This document shows positions 31,302 through 42,978 of a stretch of 64,000 nt of DNA, piece by piece. Where the stretch lies: contig OY743171.1 in the NCBI GenBank assembly GCA_963555705.1, positions 25,600,852 to 25,664,851 of the forward strand, given 5' to 3'. Position numbers and translations under genes: made by a program. Source of the stretch: Ligustrum vulgare. Lineage: Eukaryota; Streptophyta; Magnoliopsida; Lamiales; Oleaceae. Numbering within the stretch: the stretch's first letter is position 1; every line of letters starts with the position of its first letter. Below the pieces are notes generated by a model. It was not told the DNA's origin. It saw only the letters and a program-made list of their open reading frames with translations, and did no database searches.

Positions 31302-32235
31302 AAGTATATCTTATGTTTTTATGAAAAGTAAGTATGTTTTTATGAAAGGTAAATACACCTTATGTTTTTATGAAAAGTAAGTATGTTTTTATGACAAGTA
31401 AGTATATCTTATGTTTTTATGAAAAGTAAGTATGTTTTTATGAAAGGTAAATACACCTTATGTTTTTATGAAAAGTAAGTATGTTTTTATGACAAGTAAG
31501 TATATCTTATGTTTTTATGAAAAGTAAGTATGTTTTTATGAAAGGTAAATACACCTTATGTTTTTATGACAAGTAAGTATATCTTATGTTTTTATGAAAA
31601 GTAAGTATGTTTTTATGAAAGGTAAATACACCTTATGTTTTTATGAAAAGTAAGTATGTTTTTATGACAAGTAAGTATATCTTATGTTTTTATGAAAAGT
31701 AAGTATGTTTTTATGAAAGGTAAATACACCTTATGTTTTTATGAAAAGTAAGTATGTTTTTATGACAAGTAAGTATATCTTATGTTTTTATGAAAAGTAA
31801 GTATGTTTTTATGAAAGGTAAATACACCTTATGTTTTTATGAAAAGTAAGTATGTTTTTATGACAAGTAAGTATATCTTATGTTTTTATGAAAAGTAAGG
31901 ATGTTTTTATGAAAGGTAAATACACCTTATGTTTTTATGAAAAGTAAGTATGTTTTTATGACAAGTAAGTATACCTTATGTTTTTATGAAAAGTAAGTAT
32001 GTTTTTATGAAAGGTAAATACACCTTATGTTTTTATGAAAAGTAAGTATGTTTTTATGACAAGTAAGTATATCTTATGTTTTTATGAAAAGTAAGTATGT
32101 TTTTATGAAAGGTAAATACACCTTATGTTTTTATGAAAAGTAAGTATGTTTTTATGACAAGTAAGTATATCTTATGTTTTTATGAAAAGTAAGTATGTTT
32201 TTATGACAAGTAAGTATATCTTTATGTTTTTATGA
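31302..32235 (+). repeat. Tandem array of splice-donor-like units
   Basis: About 38 subunits of 24-25 bp organised in 98-bp higher-order units. Almost every subunit has GTAAGTAT or GTAAATAC followed by TTTTTATG. It begins about 140 bp downstream of the LTR TATA box, at AAAAGGTAAGTATATC. The same array occupies about 38271-39113 in the 3' LTR. Confidence 0.92.
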
Positions 32236-32752
32236 AAATGTTTGGATCATTGCTATGAAATCAATCTCACAAGATTGTTATGGGTTCCATATGATATGTT
32301 TATGATTATGCTAAGGGGACCGGAGTTTAGTAGCGCTACACATAAGAATTCTTGCCATTTAAGTTCGGTAAAATTCTTGTGTCTCCCTATATTTATGAGT
32401 ATTTTTCGATCTTATCCTATGTTATGATGAAAATGATCCATATGCTTTCAAAAGAAAATTTATGCTTGGTATACTTACTGGGATTTTATAAATCTCACTC
32501 TACGATATTTACCATTTTCAGATAATTGAAGGTTCGAGGCGGTCAACATGGAAGTGGCAAAAGTGGTTAAGATTGATGAGATAATTATGTTGAACTTTAT
32601 GTAAGAAAATTATGTTCTATTTATATAAAAAAATAAAATTATGGGATTCTAATTATTCTTTTGAATAATTTTACATTACTATTTAAGTCTCGATAATATG
32701 ATATGAGTCACTTTTAGTGGCACTCGAATGGTCGATATTTCGGGTCGTCACA

Positions 32753-34424
32753 GTTGGTATCAGAGCTAAGAGTTTTAAAAACGATTCTGTAGATTTTTGA
32801 AATTTTATTTCTTTAAAAAAAAAAAAAAAAAAAAAAAATCACTATTCACGTGAATAGTAAAACGACGTGCTATTCATGATGAACAGTGAACGAAATCACT
32901 ATTCATTAAAAAAAAAAAAAGTTGAATTTTCACATGTCAAGTATGGTTATGATTTTGAAAAGCATGATGAAATTTGATGTGCGAATTTTAAGGACAAAAT
33001 TCATTTTAAGCAAGGGAGTTTGTAATGTCCTGAAAATTTTATGAAATATAATTAGTTAGTGATATGATGTTTATATTGATGTCTTTGATAAATTTCTAGA
33101 AGTTCGGGGACTAAAGGAAAATAAGATTTGACGATAAATTTTTATTTGGGTTAATTAGGCCCAATCTTATGTAAAGATGCGAAATGATTAATAATTATTT
33201 TTTTTATGAAATATTTTAACTCATCACTCTACTATGTCACTCTCCACGTATTGACTCCTCGAACCAGGTATGTTATATGCTTTGCAAGTCATTTACGATT
33301 TTATTAAGACATGTTAAGTATGAAATATTCATATGTTATGAATCTTTAAGTGAAATATACATGTTGAGTATGATATGAATTGATAGAAGCCTAAATTTTA
33401 ATTTATTCCTTTTAATGTAGAATCATGAGACATAGAGGATATTGATATGAATTTTGGTTCATATTAAGCTTAGTAAGACTAACTAAATTAGAAAATTAAG
33501 TTGGTTCGTAATTTTTGCCAAAAAAAAAAATATGGAATAATATATTAAACAAACAAAATTAATAATGAATTCGTACAATAATTTATCCCTTTATCACTAC
33601 CTTTGTGTAAAGACAAGGGAAAAACTGTGGATGGTTATTAGTACTTCCTCTTCAAGTTTCAATTATCGGTTCAATAATTTATCCCTTTATCACTACCTTT
33701 GCTTAAAAGTAAGGAAAAACTGTGGATGATTATTGGTACCACTCTTCAAGTTTCTATTCTAAAAAAAAAAAAAAAAAAAAAAATCAGAAAGAAAGAACGA
33801 GTGTTTAGTATAATGAAAAAAATATGATTTACGAATGATTTTCAAAATAATCTTTGTCGTCAAGTTTAGAAATGATGAGCCCTAAATGGACTTTGCATAA
33901 TTGATTTTAGACATGGCACTAAGTATGAGAAGTTAACAGAAAGGACTAGATAATATTTTCGAATTATTCATCGTTTAGATTAAACGAGAAATAGAAAGTC
34001 AGTTTTATGAAGTTATGATGAGATGTTGAGATTATAAGTGATATGATTTTTATTTTTATGAGAAGAATTATGAAGTTAGAGATTTAAAGTTTAGGCTCTT
34101 AATTATTGAGAAATAAGGACTTGATATGGTGATATTAGAAATTATGATTTGAAATTTCTATGTTGAAGAATTATGAATTGATTTTCTGGAATATTTATGA
34201 TGATATTGAAGTTTGATGAAATTGTGATCAAATGTACAATTAGTTATTATTGTGAGTTATGAAGTATGCTTACGATTTGGATAAGTACAAATTTCAAAGG
34301 AAAACTGCCTAGAATTTTATCGTTTGGAGTTAAGAGCATAGTATGGTATGCAATCACTAAGAGAATTGAGGTTAGACATACAAGTTCATTTACATCACAA
34401 ACGAGATTTAGTAGATGATAACAG
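32753..34424. other. LARD interior, left part, noncoding
   Basis: Contains the PBS, two long A-runs (32814-32838 and 33763-33782), a PPT-like GGACAAAATTCATTTTAAG (32990-33010) that looks like the end of another Ty3 element, and a direct duplication of about 80 bp (33590-33650 and 33675-33750, with TTTATCACTACCTTTG). No gene seen. Confidence 0.6.
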
Positions 34425-34756
34425 AGATATTATTATTTTCTCATAAGGAGAACACACAAGAGTCACCCTAGAAAGGAAATACATGAAATACGCAAAAGCA
34501 AAAGAAAGCAACATGGGAAATTCCTCAAATTGAGAGATGTGTTTCCGGAGTAGCCGTATCCTATCACCTCTGACCTTTTGAGGAAATAAAGAAACCTTCA
34601 AAGAGGTGTGTTTCGAGAGTAAGAATACTCCGTAATCTACCACCTGGAACCTTTGAGGTACACACAAGATTTAAACATTAAGGAAAATCCTAGGAAATTA
34701 GAGGGGTGTCTCGAGAGTAAGAATACTCCGTACTCTACCCCCACCTATTCTAAGAT
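34425..34756 (-). promoter_or_regulatory. 3' flank of cassette C with threefold repeated motif
   Basis: Homologous to 12338-12660. The three motifs with GTGTTTC or GTGTCTC followed by TACTCCGTA or the variant AGCCGTA are retained, and the GAGTAGCCGTATCCTA part is unchanged. Confidence 0.55.
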
Positions 34757-35410
34757 TCATAAAGTTAAGTTTACATTAACCGGACTCCATTTTCGCTTGA
34801 TTCCCCTTCCTTGCGACCAATCTATCTTAACCCCTGCTGGATCTTGTATTGAGATATATGACTGCAGCTTATCCAGTAGTTCATCAATAGTAGGAGCAGA
34901 AATAAGAAGCCTTCTGGAAAATGGAGAGATGAATCCCTGTTCCACAGCATAATCAAGAAAGGTTAACAAGCCATCAAAGAAATTGTTAACATTCAAAAGC
35001 CCAATAGGCTTAGTATGGAGATCTAGTTGAGCCCATGAGGTAATGTTAAAGATTTCTTCTAAGGTACCAAAACCTCCGGGCAGGGCTATAAAGGCATCAG
35101 AACCATATAGCATACAAGTTATGCGTTCATGGATGGATAAGGTTTGAACTTCATGCCCTCGTGTTTTTCCTGCAACATCTACCAAAGGGACATGTATGAC
35201 ACCGATTACTTTTGATTTCTCTGCAAGAGCAGATTGGGAAACACAACCCATTAGACCACTGCTACCACCCCCATACACAAGAGTGATACCTTTTTCCCCC
35301 AGTTTCTTTCCAAGATCTACGGCCGCTTCTAGATAACTGAAGCCTTTCCCCACTTTTGATCCACAAAATACACAAATAGTTTTGATCTGTCGAAGTTTTG
35401 GTGCTTCCAT
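34757..35410 (-). CDS. LOG: LOG-type cytokinin nucleotide phosphoribohydrolase (cassette C)
   Basis: 217 aa, intact and intronless, about 91 percent identical to copy A (19 replacements). GGGSSGLMG (47-55), HER (94-96) and PGGFGTLEE (111-119) are unchanged, and the whole block from residue 80 to 142 is identical. Replacements cluster at the N terminus and residues 63-79. Codon comparison with A by eye gave about 39 silent versus 19 replacement codon changes. The basic tail is kept in part (GIKRKWSP). The gene lies antisense in a different retrotransposon family than copies A and B, 310 bp downstream of the zinc-finger gene. Cytokinin activation in the cytosol is the expected role. Confidence 0.92.
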   Translation of the reverse strand: MEAPKLRQIKTICVFCGSKVGKGFSYLEAAVDLGKKLGEKGITLVYGGGSSGLMGCVSQSALAEKSKVIGVIHVPLVDVAGKTRGHEVQTLSIHERITCMLYGSDAFIALPGGFGTLEEIFNITSWAQLDLHTKPIGLLNVNNFFDGLLTFLDYAVEQGFISPFSRRLLISAPTIDELLDKLQSYISIQDPAGVKIDWSQGRGIKRKWSPVNVNLTL

Positions 35411-35482
35411 CTTTGATAGTATAGAAGAGAAAACTTACGAAGAAGATGTGATTTTGGGATGCCTGAACTATGAAATATGTTT

Positions 35483-35496
35483 GGCTATTTAAAGCC
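35483..35496 (-). promoter_or_regulatory. TATA-like box of LOG gene C
   Basis: Minus strand GGCTTTAAATAGCC, about 75 bp upstream of the ATG, at the same place as in A and B. Confidence 0.6.
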
Positions 35497-35720
35497 GAAA
35501 AAATTTACTGTTTTTGATTGATTCTGAAAAAGTAAAGATTTACTTTTGACAAAATCAGCCTACTTTTGACTATTTTATCAAAGCTTTCATCTTTCGGTGA
35601 TTTATTTTCCAGCTTTATCAAACCTCGAGAAAGGAAAATATATTTTTACTAACCTTTATCAAAACGCGTGAAAGGAAACAGAAGAATATTTTAAATATGT
35701 ATCAAGAGATTTACCTTATA

Positions 35721-36266
35721 TCAATGCTGATTTGCCACAACCTCATTGTGTAAAACAGACTGGCAGACAGGATCTTTTGCAGTTATATTTTTGAGACTAT
35801 AACGATTTTTGTCTTCGTTAAACTGAGCGTATAAGGAGAGAAGTTCACGTTGCACATAACCACTTGGGTGCGTCTCAAGAGTCAGTCGAATATCATCCAA
35901 AGGCTCCTTACTCAGTCCACCCTTTATGAATTTGATTTTATCATCCCGATTAGTAGAAGAATATCCTACTGTTTTGCAACGAGTATCACAGTTCCAACGA
36001 GCACATTTGTAGCAACCATTCAGCCTTTTTGCTCTTCGTTTCTTTGCGAAGGTGCTTTTGCCTAAACCAGGCATGTGCTTTGGAAATGTCATAGGTAATT
36101 CACCAGATAATCGAACTTTTGCTTCGATCAACCAGCGAACATCTTCTGGAATACCATGAGCCATCAGCAACCTCAACCTTTCGAGCCTAATTCGATAAAT
36201 TTTTCTCAGATCATTCATAGGAAGATTGGAATAATACTTGCGAATGTTTGAAAGGATGATATCCAT
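35721..36266 (-). CDS. Carlavirus NABP-like cysteine-rich zinc-finger protein (cassette C)
   Basis: 181 aa, intact. The stretch from PGLGKST through the basic patch AKKRRAKRL to the fourth cysteine is unchanged from copy A except Ser to Thr at 95. About 35 silent versus 19 replacement codon changes relative to A were counted by eye. The extra Cys122 of A is Pro here, so only the four clustered cysteines look essential. The C terminus differs by a 15-nt insertion or deletion (VLHNEVVANQH versus VLETQH). A TATA-like CCTTTAAATAGATC lies 30-43 bp upstream of the ATG. Likely a nucleic-acid-binding protein; viral ancestry is inferred from pattern. Confidence 0.7.
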   Translation of the reverse strand: MDIILSNIRKYYSNLPMNDLRKIYRIRLERLRLLMAHGIPEDVRWLIEAKVRLSGELPMTFPKHMPGLGKSTFAKKRRAKRLNGCYKCARWNCDTRCKTVGYSSTNRDDKIKFIKGGLSKEPLDDIRLTLETHPSGYVQRELLSLYAQFNEDKNRYSLKNITAKDPVCQSVLHNEVVANQH

Positions 36267-37192
36267 TTTTGATGGATCTAACCTCTTCCCAACATGATCT
36301 ATTTAAAGGTATAAAGGAACTAAGTGGATCCATCTGATATTGATTCCAGCAAGAAAGCGCGGAATAGAATAATGAAAAGAAGAGACAAGAATTAATGCGC
36401 TGTTTAATTTTATCGATAAAGGAAGATTTGATGATAAGATTTTGAGATACAGAATATTTTCTTGGATTTGGTACTGATATTTTTTGGTATAATAATAAGT
36501 AATTAAGGTATGGTGTGATGATATGGGAATACGTGAAAGTGAAATAAGGACCGTATCGAATCAGAATTCATAAGTATGTACAAGTGAAAGAAATACCTTG
36601 CGGGAAATGTTGTGACAATTAAGTGAAGAATTTTAGTTATTTGGGAGCTAATTATTTATTTGAATTTTGCAGAACGTTTTGGTTACAAATATGGGAAAAG
36701 ATAAGCTGATGATATTATGTTGATTGATGAATAATATGTTTGGATATATTACATAGGGAATATTCAGGTAACCATTTTATTTACTTTGGGATATTTGGTG
36801 ATAAGAAGAAATGACTAATTATTATGGTATGATATGTTAGTAAAGATTTATTGAAATTTTAGAGATATTAATACGAATATTTGAGGTCACATGATACGAT
36901 GATAAGTGACAGGTTACATGAGTACTACAAGACATGATGAAATATCACATACGATTGGGAATTTTCCTTTTGAGTCAGAATTTATGAGTAGACACATATG
37001 TCTATTATTGATAGAAAGTCCATGTTTTTAAGAAAAACAAAGATATGCATTTAGTCAAAGTCCAGTGGGTTAAATATAGTAGCAATGATACTACCTAAGA
37101 GAAGAAGAGAAGAGATTCTGATTAAGTGTTCAGAAATCATAAGATCAAGTAAGTTTAATTTCGAGGACGAAATTATTTTAAGGGGGTAAGTT
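36267..37192. other. LARD interior, right part, with cassette upstream region and PPT
   Basis: 36267 to about 36553 aligns with the upstream region of cassette A (shared GAATAATGAAAAGA, GCGCTGT, GGAATACGTGAAA). The remainder is AT-rich without genes. The PPT block TTTTAAGGGGGTAAG (37176-37190) ends it. Confidence 0.7.
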
Positions 37193-39625
37193 TGTAGCGA
37201 CCAAGAATTTTCACGCGATTAATAATTATTTTAATAAAAAACCGTGTCGCTACTATTTCACCCATTTTTATTAAGTTAACGCCGCGACGTATTCGTATGG
37301 CCAAGTCAAGAAATAATCGAGATCGTTCGATTTTAAATTAAATTCCGAAATTCTAAAAATATCTCCATTCTCTTAATTTAAAGTATATTAAGTCCAAGTA
37401 CTTAATTCAATGTTATCCCAATATTTATTTATACAAAAATTATTTTTATTATTGAAATTAAGAAAATATATGCAAGCATGAGAGGTTCCATTATATATAA
37501 TAATTATGAGAATCTTAATTTAATAAATATGGAAAAGTATATGAATGAATTATATACTCCATTATATATAATCATGAAGAGCATAATATTTGTATAAATA
37601 TGGAAAAGTATATGAATGGTTGATATACTCCATTATATGTAATCATGAAGAGCATAATATTTGTATAAATATGGAAAAGTATATGAATGAATTATATACT
37701 CCATTATATGTAATCATGAAGAGCATAATATTTGTATAAATATGGAAAAGTATATGAATGAATTATATACTCCATTATATATAATCATGAAGAGCATAAT
37801 ATTTGTATAAATATGGAAAAGTATATGAATGAATTATATACTCCATTATATATAATCATGAAGAGCATAATATTTGTATAAATATGGAAAAGTATATGAA
37901 TGATTGATAAGACTCCATTATATGTAATCATGAAGAGCATAATATTTGTATAAATATGGAAAAGTATATGAATGAATTATATACTCCATTATATATAATC
38001 ATGAAGAGCATATTATTTGTATAAATATGGAAAAGTATATGAATGAAGCTTTACTTTAAGAAAATGATGTGTTAAAATTAATAGAATTGAATGATTATGT
38101 TTACAATATGCCAACTTTATACATCTATTTAAACCCATCTCTTTTACACACAACTCTACACATATACACTTATTTCCAATCTCTTGACAAAATCCACAAG
38201 TAAGAGAAATTCAAGGTGGTCAAGAAAGTTTTGGTCCATTTACTACTACACTTCATTTTAATCTTTTAAAAGGTAAGTATATCTTATGTTTTTATGAAAA
38301 GTAAGTATGTTTTTATGAAAGGTAAATACACCTTATATTTTTATGAAAAGTAAGTATGTTTTTATGACAAGTAAGTATATCTTATGTTTTTATGAAAAGT
38401 AAGTATGTTTTTATGAAAGGTAAATACACCTTATGTTTTTATGAAAAGTAAGTATGTTTTTATGACAAGTAAGTATATCTTATGTTTTTATGAAAAGTAA
38501 GTATGTTTTTATGAAAGGTAAATACACCTTATGTTTTTATGACAAGTAAGTATATCTTATGTTTTTATGAAAAGTAAGTATGTTTTTATGAAAGGTAAAT
38601 ACACCTTATGTTTTTATGAAAAGTAAGTATGTTTTTATGACAAGTAAGTATATCTTATGTTTTTATGAAAAGTAAATATGTTTTTATGAAAGGTAAATAC
38701 ACCTTATGTTTTTATGAAAACTAAGTATGTTTTTATGACAAGTAAGTATATCTTATGTTTTTATGAAAAGTAAGTATGTTTTTATGAAAGGTAAATACAC
38801 CTTATGTTTTTATGAAAAGTAAGTATGTTTTTATGACAAGTAAGTATACCTTATGTTTTTATGAAAAGTAAGTATGTTTTTATGAAAGGTAAATACACCT
38901 TATGTTTTTATGAAAAGTAAGTATGTTTTTATGACAAGTAAGTATATCTTATGTTTTTATGAAAAGTAAGTATGTTTTTATGAAAGGTAAATACACCTTA
39001 TGTTTTTATGAAAAGTAAGTATGTTTTTATGACAAGTAAGTATATCTTATGTTTTTATGAAAAGTAAGTATGTTTTTATGACAAGTAAGTATATCTTTAT
39101 GTTTTTATGAAAATGTTTGGATCATTGCTATGAAATCAATCTCACAAGATTGTTATGGGTTCCATATGATATGTTTATGATTATGCTAAGGGGACCGGAG
39201 TTTAGTAGCGCTACACATAAGAATTCTTGCCATTTAAGTTCGGTAAAATTCTTGTGTCTCCCTATATTTATGAGTATTTCGATCTTATCCTATGTTATGA
39301 TGAAAATGATCCATATGCTTTCAAAAGAAAATTTATGCTTGGTATACTTACTGGGATTTTATAAATCTCACTCTACGATATTTACCATTTTCAGATAATT
39401 GAAGGTTCGAGGCGGTCAACATGGAAGTGGCAAAAGTGGTTAAGATTGATGAGATAATTATGTTGAACTTTATGTAAGAAAATTATGTTCTATTTATATA
39501 AAAAAATAAAATTATGGGATTCTAATTATTCTTTTGAATAATTTTACATTACTATTTAAGTCTCGATAATATGATATGAGTCACTTTTAGTGGCACTCGA
39601 ATGGTCGAGATTTCGGGTCGTCACA
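37193..39625 (+). repeat. LARD 3' LTR
   Basis: 2,433 bp, same arrays and promoter as the 5' LTR, with few point differences, so the insertion is recent. Confidence 0.92.
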
Positions 39626-39630
39626 CCTTG

Positions 39631-39727
39631 ACTTTCCGATTGTAGGTCTATCTTCTTGTTTGAGTTATGTTTCTTTTCTTTCACATCATTATTCGAGGAC
39701 GAACAATGGTTTAAGTGTGGGGGGATT
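39631..39727 (+). other. Athila-like tail and polypurine tract
   Basis: Resumes the Athila 3' region after the LARD. TTCGAGGACGAACAATGG then AAGTGTGGGGGGATT is the PPT directly before the 3' LTR. Confidence 0.8.
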
Positions 39728-41349
39728 TGATAAGTGCTTTATTAGAATATATTTAATTCACTTTTTATCCTATTTTGTTATTAGTTTGATCCTATTGAAG
39801 TATCGTTTAATGCATTTTCATTTAATGTGTTATACAGGATCGCAAAGAACGAAAAGAAAGGAAACATGACCAAAGAAATACAAAAAAATCAAGAAGTGAG
39901 GTTCAAGGGCATATTCAAAGAGCTCCAAATCAATAATGGCATGTGGGAAGATATTACATGCAAAGATTATGGTCAAAGAAGGTTTGGAATGAAGTTTGAA
40001 ATCAAAAACCCGCAAGGATTGTGATCATGAATTTTAGTCATAGATTGAAGCTCAATTCGGTCATATAATACTTTCAAATTTGGGAAGAGCTATTTCACAA
40101 ATAATTTTAGATATTTGAGTTTTGTTTCCAACGCAACTTGAATCACCACAATCGGACATGGGGAAAGAAAGTTATGACCAAAACATCGAACACGGGCGCT
40201 TCTAGGCAGAAATATACTTACGGCCGTAAATGACAAATTTACGGCCGTAACTTCCAAATTCCTGAAATTTTCAGAATCCCAATTACGGCCGTAATAAGGA
40301 AAGTTATGGCCGTAACTTGCTCTCCAAGAAATTTCCTTATTTGATTCAAGGTCTATCTTTGGTATATCTTTAGGGTAAAGCTAGGGCACGATTTTGTGCA
40401 TATTAAAGGAGCAAAATAGCCACAAAAAGGAGGTTGGACATTGAGGAAAATTGAGAGAAAAATATAGAGCATTCTTGGGAGATTTTCAAACGCAAGAATA
40501 TCAATAACGGTGGAATTCATGAAGCAACTTGAAGAATCTACCACAACAATGCTAGGCTAAATTCCATATCTTGTTCAAAAGGGAAAGTTGTATTAACTTG
40601 ATTATGTTATTTTCTTTTCCTACAAATTAGTAGCGTGAATTTATTCCTTTATTTCAATTGTTGGATTATTATGTTTTGAATGTTCAATTGAGTTTATTTG
40701 ATTAATAGTTTAATTTGGCCAATTGGATTATTGATCTTTGGATTCATGAATATGCTATGTTTAGATTCTTGATCCGTAATTGTCATTGAATCTTTACTTT
40801 AGTAGCAAATAAATCTCGTGCAGGTTTAGTAATAATTCGACTTGGATTGTTTAATTCGAGCTTGTGTAATTAACGATCCAATTCAATCTATTCTTCTAAA
40901 TTTTCATACTAGTCGTGCATTAAATCCTAAGAGCTTGTTTAGGATTGTCCATGGCTAGAATTGGTTCAAAGAGCTTATTTTGAATCAATACACATAAGGA
41001 AGAATTTAGATAATCAGAGCTTGTTGATTATTTATGATTGATAATTGAATTAGGAATAGAAACACGTTACAAGGAAAAGTATAACATTAATTGAGGGCAC
41101 AACCGAACCCGAGAACAAGATTTCTTCTCATATTAATTTTCTAATCATATTGAATTGTTTATTTTTATGCATATTTTTTATTCAAGCAATTTCAAACAAC
41201 AAACCTCCCATTCCATTTTAATTGATCGAACAACTAAAATTAGTTTCCGTTCCTCGTGGGATCGACCCTTACTCTCGCTACTACATTATTAATTAATATT
41301 TAGCAAGTAAGAAATTATTTATTATTTTGGTGCATTGCGACACGCATCA
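39728..41349 (+). repeat. Athila-like 3' LTR
   Basis: 1,622 bp, matching 24252-25861. It has ACGGCCGT palindromes at about 40220-40320 and a fourth ATGGCCGT variant. Confidence 0.9.
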
Positions 41350-42009
41350 CCTAGAACACCGGAACAAAATGGCCTAGCGGAAAGGAAAAATAGGACTTTT
41401 GTTGAGATGGTAAATGCTATGATAACAAGGTCTAAATTGCCTAATAATTTATGGGGGAGATGTCTTACTTACACCGTGTCACATAAATAATAGAACTCCT
41501 TCTAAGAAACTTATAGTTTCACTTTATGAATTGTGGAAAGATAGAAAACCTAACATTGGATATTTTAAAGTGTAGGGGTGCTTGGCCTATTATAAAAACA
41601 CCAATCTAGTAGGACAAAACTAGGACCAAGAGGGATCAAAAGTGCCTTTGTTGGATATGCTATAAATAGTAAAGCATATAGGCTACTAGATCTAATATCC
41701 ACTGTAATTATAGAATCACGAGATGTTGAATTTTTTGAGAATTCATTAAGCGTTGATGATATTCCTCAAAATTCAACGAATATTCGAAATGAATTTTTGG
41801 CTTCTAATAAATCACTAGAAACATCTTCTCATTATGTAATTGAGACTAGTGAACCTCGAAGAAGCAAGAGATCTCGTAAAGAGAAGGTGTTAGGACACGA
41901 CGAGATTGGTTCTCAAAGAATTTACCTATACTTGGTTGAAGCAAGGAAGATGTAGTAAGAACAATTCCAAATGTTCTTTAATTGATAGTGATCCTAAAAC
42001 ATATAAAGA
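41350..42009 (+). pseudogene. Copia integrase, second part
   Basis: Resumes exactly after the Athila insertion with the integrase motif PRTPEQNGLAERKNRT, then WGRCLTYTVS and linker sequence. Many stops and frame changes. Confidence 0.82.
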
Positions 42010-42978
42010 AGCAATGACTTCTAGAGATAGCACATTTTGAAAAGATGCTATCAATAATGAGATGGATTCTATAATGTCCAACAATACTTGGAAGATTGTT
42101 GAATTACCACTGGATCAAAAGTCATTGGTTACAAGTGGGTATTTCAAAGGAAATATAATACCGATGGCTCAATCCAAACTTATAAAGCAAAATTAGTTGT
42201 TAAAGGTTGTCGACAAAAAAAAAAAGGAATTGATTATTTTGACACTTATGCACCAGTAGCCAAAATTACTACTGTTAGAATTTTATTTGTATTATCTTCT
42301 ATATATGATTCATATGTGTATCAAATGGATGTTAATACTGCATTTTTAAATGGAGAGTTAGATGAAGAAGTTTACATGGAACAACCGGAAGGCTTTATTC
42401 TTCCGGGAAATGAAAATAAAGTTTGTAAACTCGTTAAATCATTATATGGTTTAAAACAAGCTCCTAAAAAATGGCATGAGAAATTTGATAATGTAATTAT
42501 GTCTTTTGATTTTTCACATAATATAGTAGATAAATGTTTATATATCAAAAATTGTGATAAACTTGTTATATTTGTATGTTTATATGTGGACGACATGTTG
42601 ATTATAAGTAATCACATGGATGGTATAAAAGAAACAAAGAGGTTTCTATCGTCAACATTCCAAATGAAAGATCTTTGTCAAGTAGATACCATATTGGGTA
42701 TAAAAGTGATCAAGAGTGATTTGGGGTATACATTAACACAATCACATTATATTGAGAATATGATTGAAAAGTTCAAACACTTGAACATTACAGAGGGAAA
42801 TGCTCCATTCGATTCAAGTATTAAACTTGTAAAGAATGTTGGAAGGGTTATTGAGAAACTCGAATATGCAAGTGCAATTGGGAGCCTAATGTATGTTGTT
42901 CAATGCACAAGACCGGACATTGCATTTGCCGTAAGTAAACTTAGTAGGTTTACTAGCAATCCAACTGTTGATCATTGA
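42010..42978 (+). pseudogene. Copia reverse transcriptase
   Basis: The RT_2 (RVT_2) domain: VYQMDVNTAFLNGELDEEVY, EQPEGF, YGLKQAPKKWHEKFD, and the active site CLYVDDMLIIS near 42575-42605, then TILGIKV and YASAIGSLMY. A 220 aa open stretch covers 42316-42978, but upstream frames are broken (41980-42315) and TGA at 42976-42978 replaces the Trp codon of the family's next segment. Not functional as it stands. Confidence 0.9.

Larger units (their letters stand above)
30219..32752 (+). repeat. LARD 5' LTR with two tandem arrays
   Basis: 2,534 bp. An array of 71-bp units lies upstream of a TATTTAAA box (31153-31160), and an array of 24-25 bp units lies downstream of it. The 3' LTR is about 100 bp shorter, matching one higher-order unit of the second array. 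Confidence 0.92.
30219..39625 (+). mobile_element. Ty3-like nonautonomous element carrying a LOG cassette
   Basis: 9,407 bp with LTRs 30219-32752 and 37193-39625, starting TGTAGCGACC and ending GGGTCGTCACA, flanked by a perfect duplication CCTTG (30214-30218 and 39626-39630). The PBS TGGTATCAGAGC (32755-32766) and the PPT region TTCGAGGACGAAATT then AAGGGGG (37160-37187) are as in Ty3 chromovirus-like elements. The 4.4-kb interior has no gag or pol. Its only genes are a LOG gene and a zinc-finger gene on the minus strand. It is a LARD-type passenger element. Confidence 0.92.
24252..41349 (+). mobile_element. Athila-like Ty3 element, itself invaded
   Basis: LTRs at 24252-25861 and 39728-41349, both starting TGATAAGTGC and ending CACGCATCA. 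The PBS TTGGCGTCGTTGCCGGGGAA (25866-25885) is the Athila-type form. Flanks tctag (24247-24251) and cctag (41350-41354) are a one-mismatch target duplication. Gag and protease are present; RT, RNase H and integrase are absent, so it is a nonautonomous deletion derivative. The 9.4-kb LOG-carrying element is inserted at 30219-39625. Confidence 0.9.

Noticed and set aside
31302..32235. CRISPR-like array
   Set aside because: Units are contiguous without unique spacers, in a plant LTR, and repeat identically in the other LTR.
32242..32427. 61-93 aa frame at the end of the LARD LTR (also 39117-39398)
   Set aside because: Located in LTR sequence, length differs between the two LTRs through a small indel, no domain.
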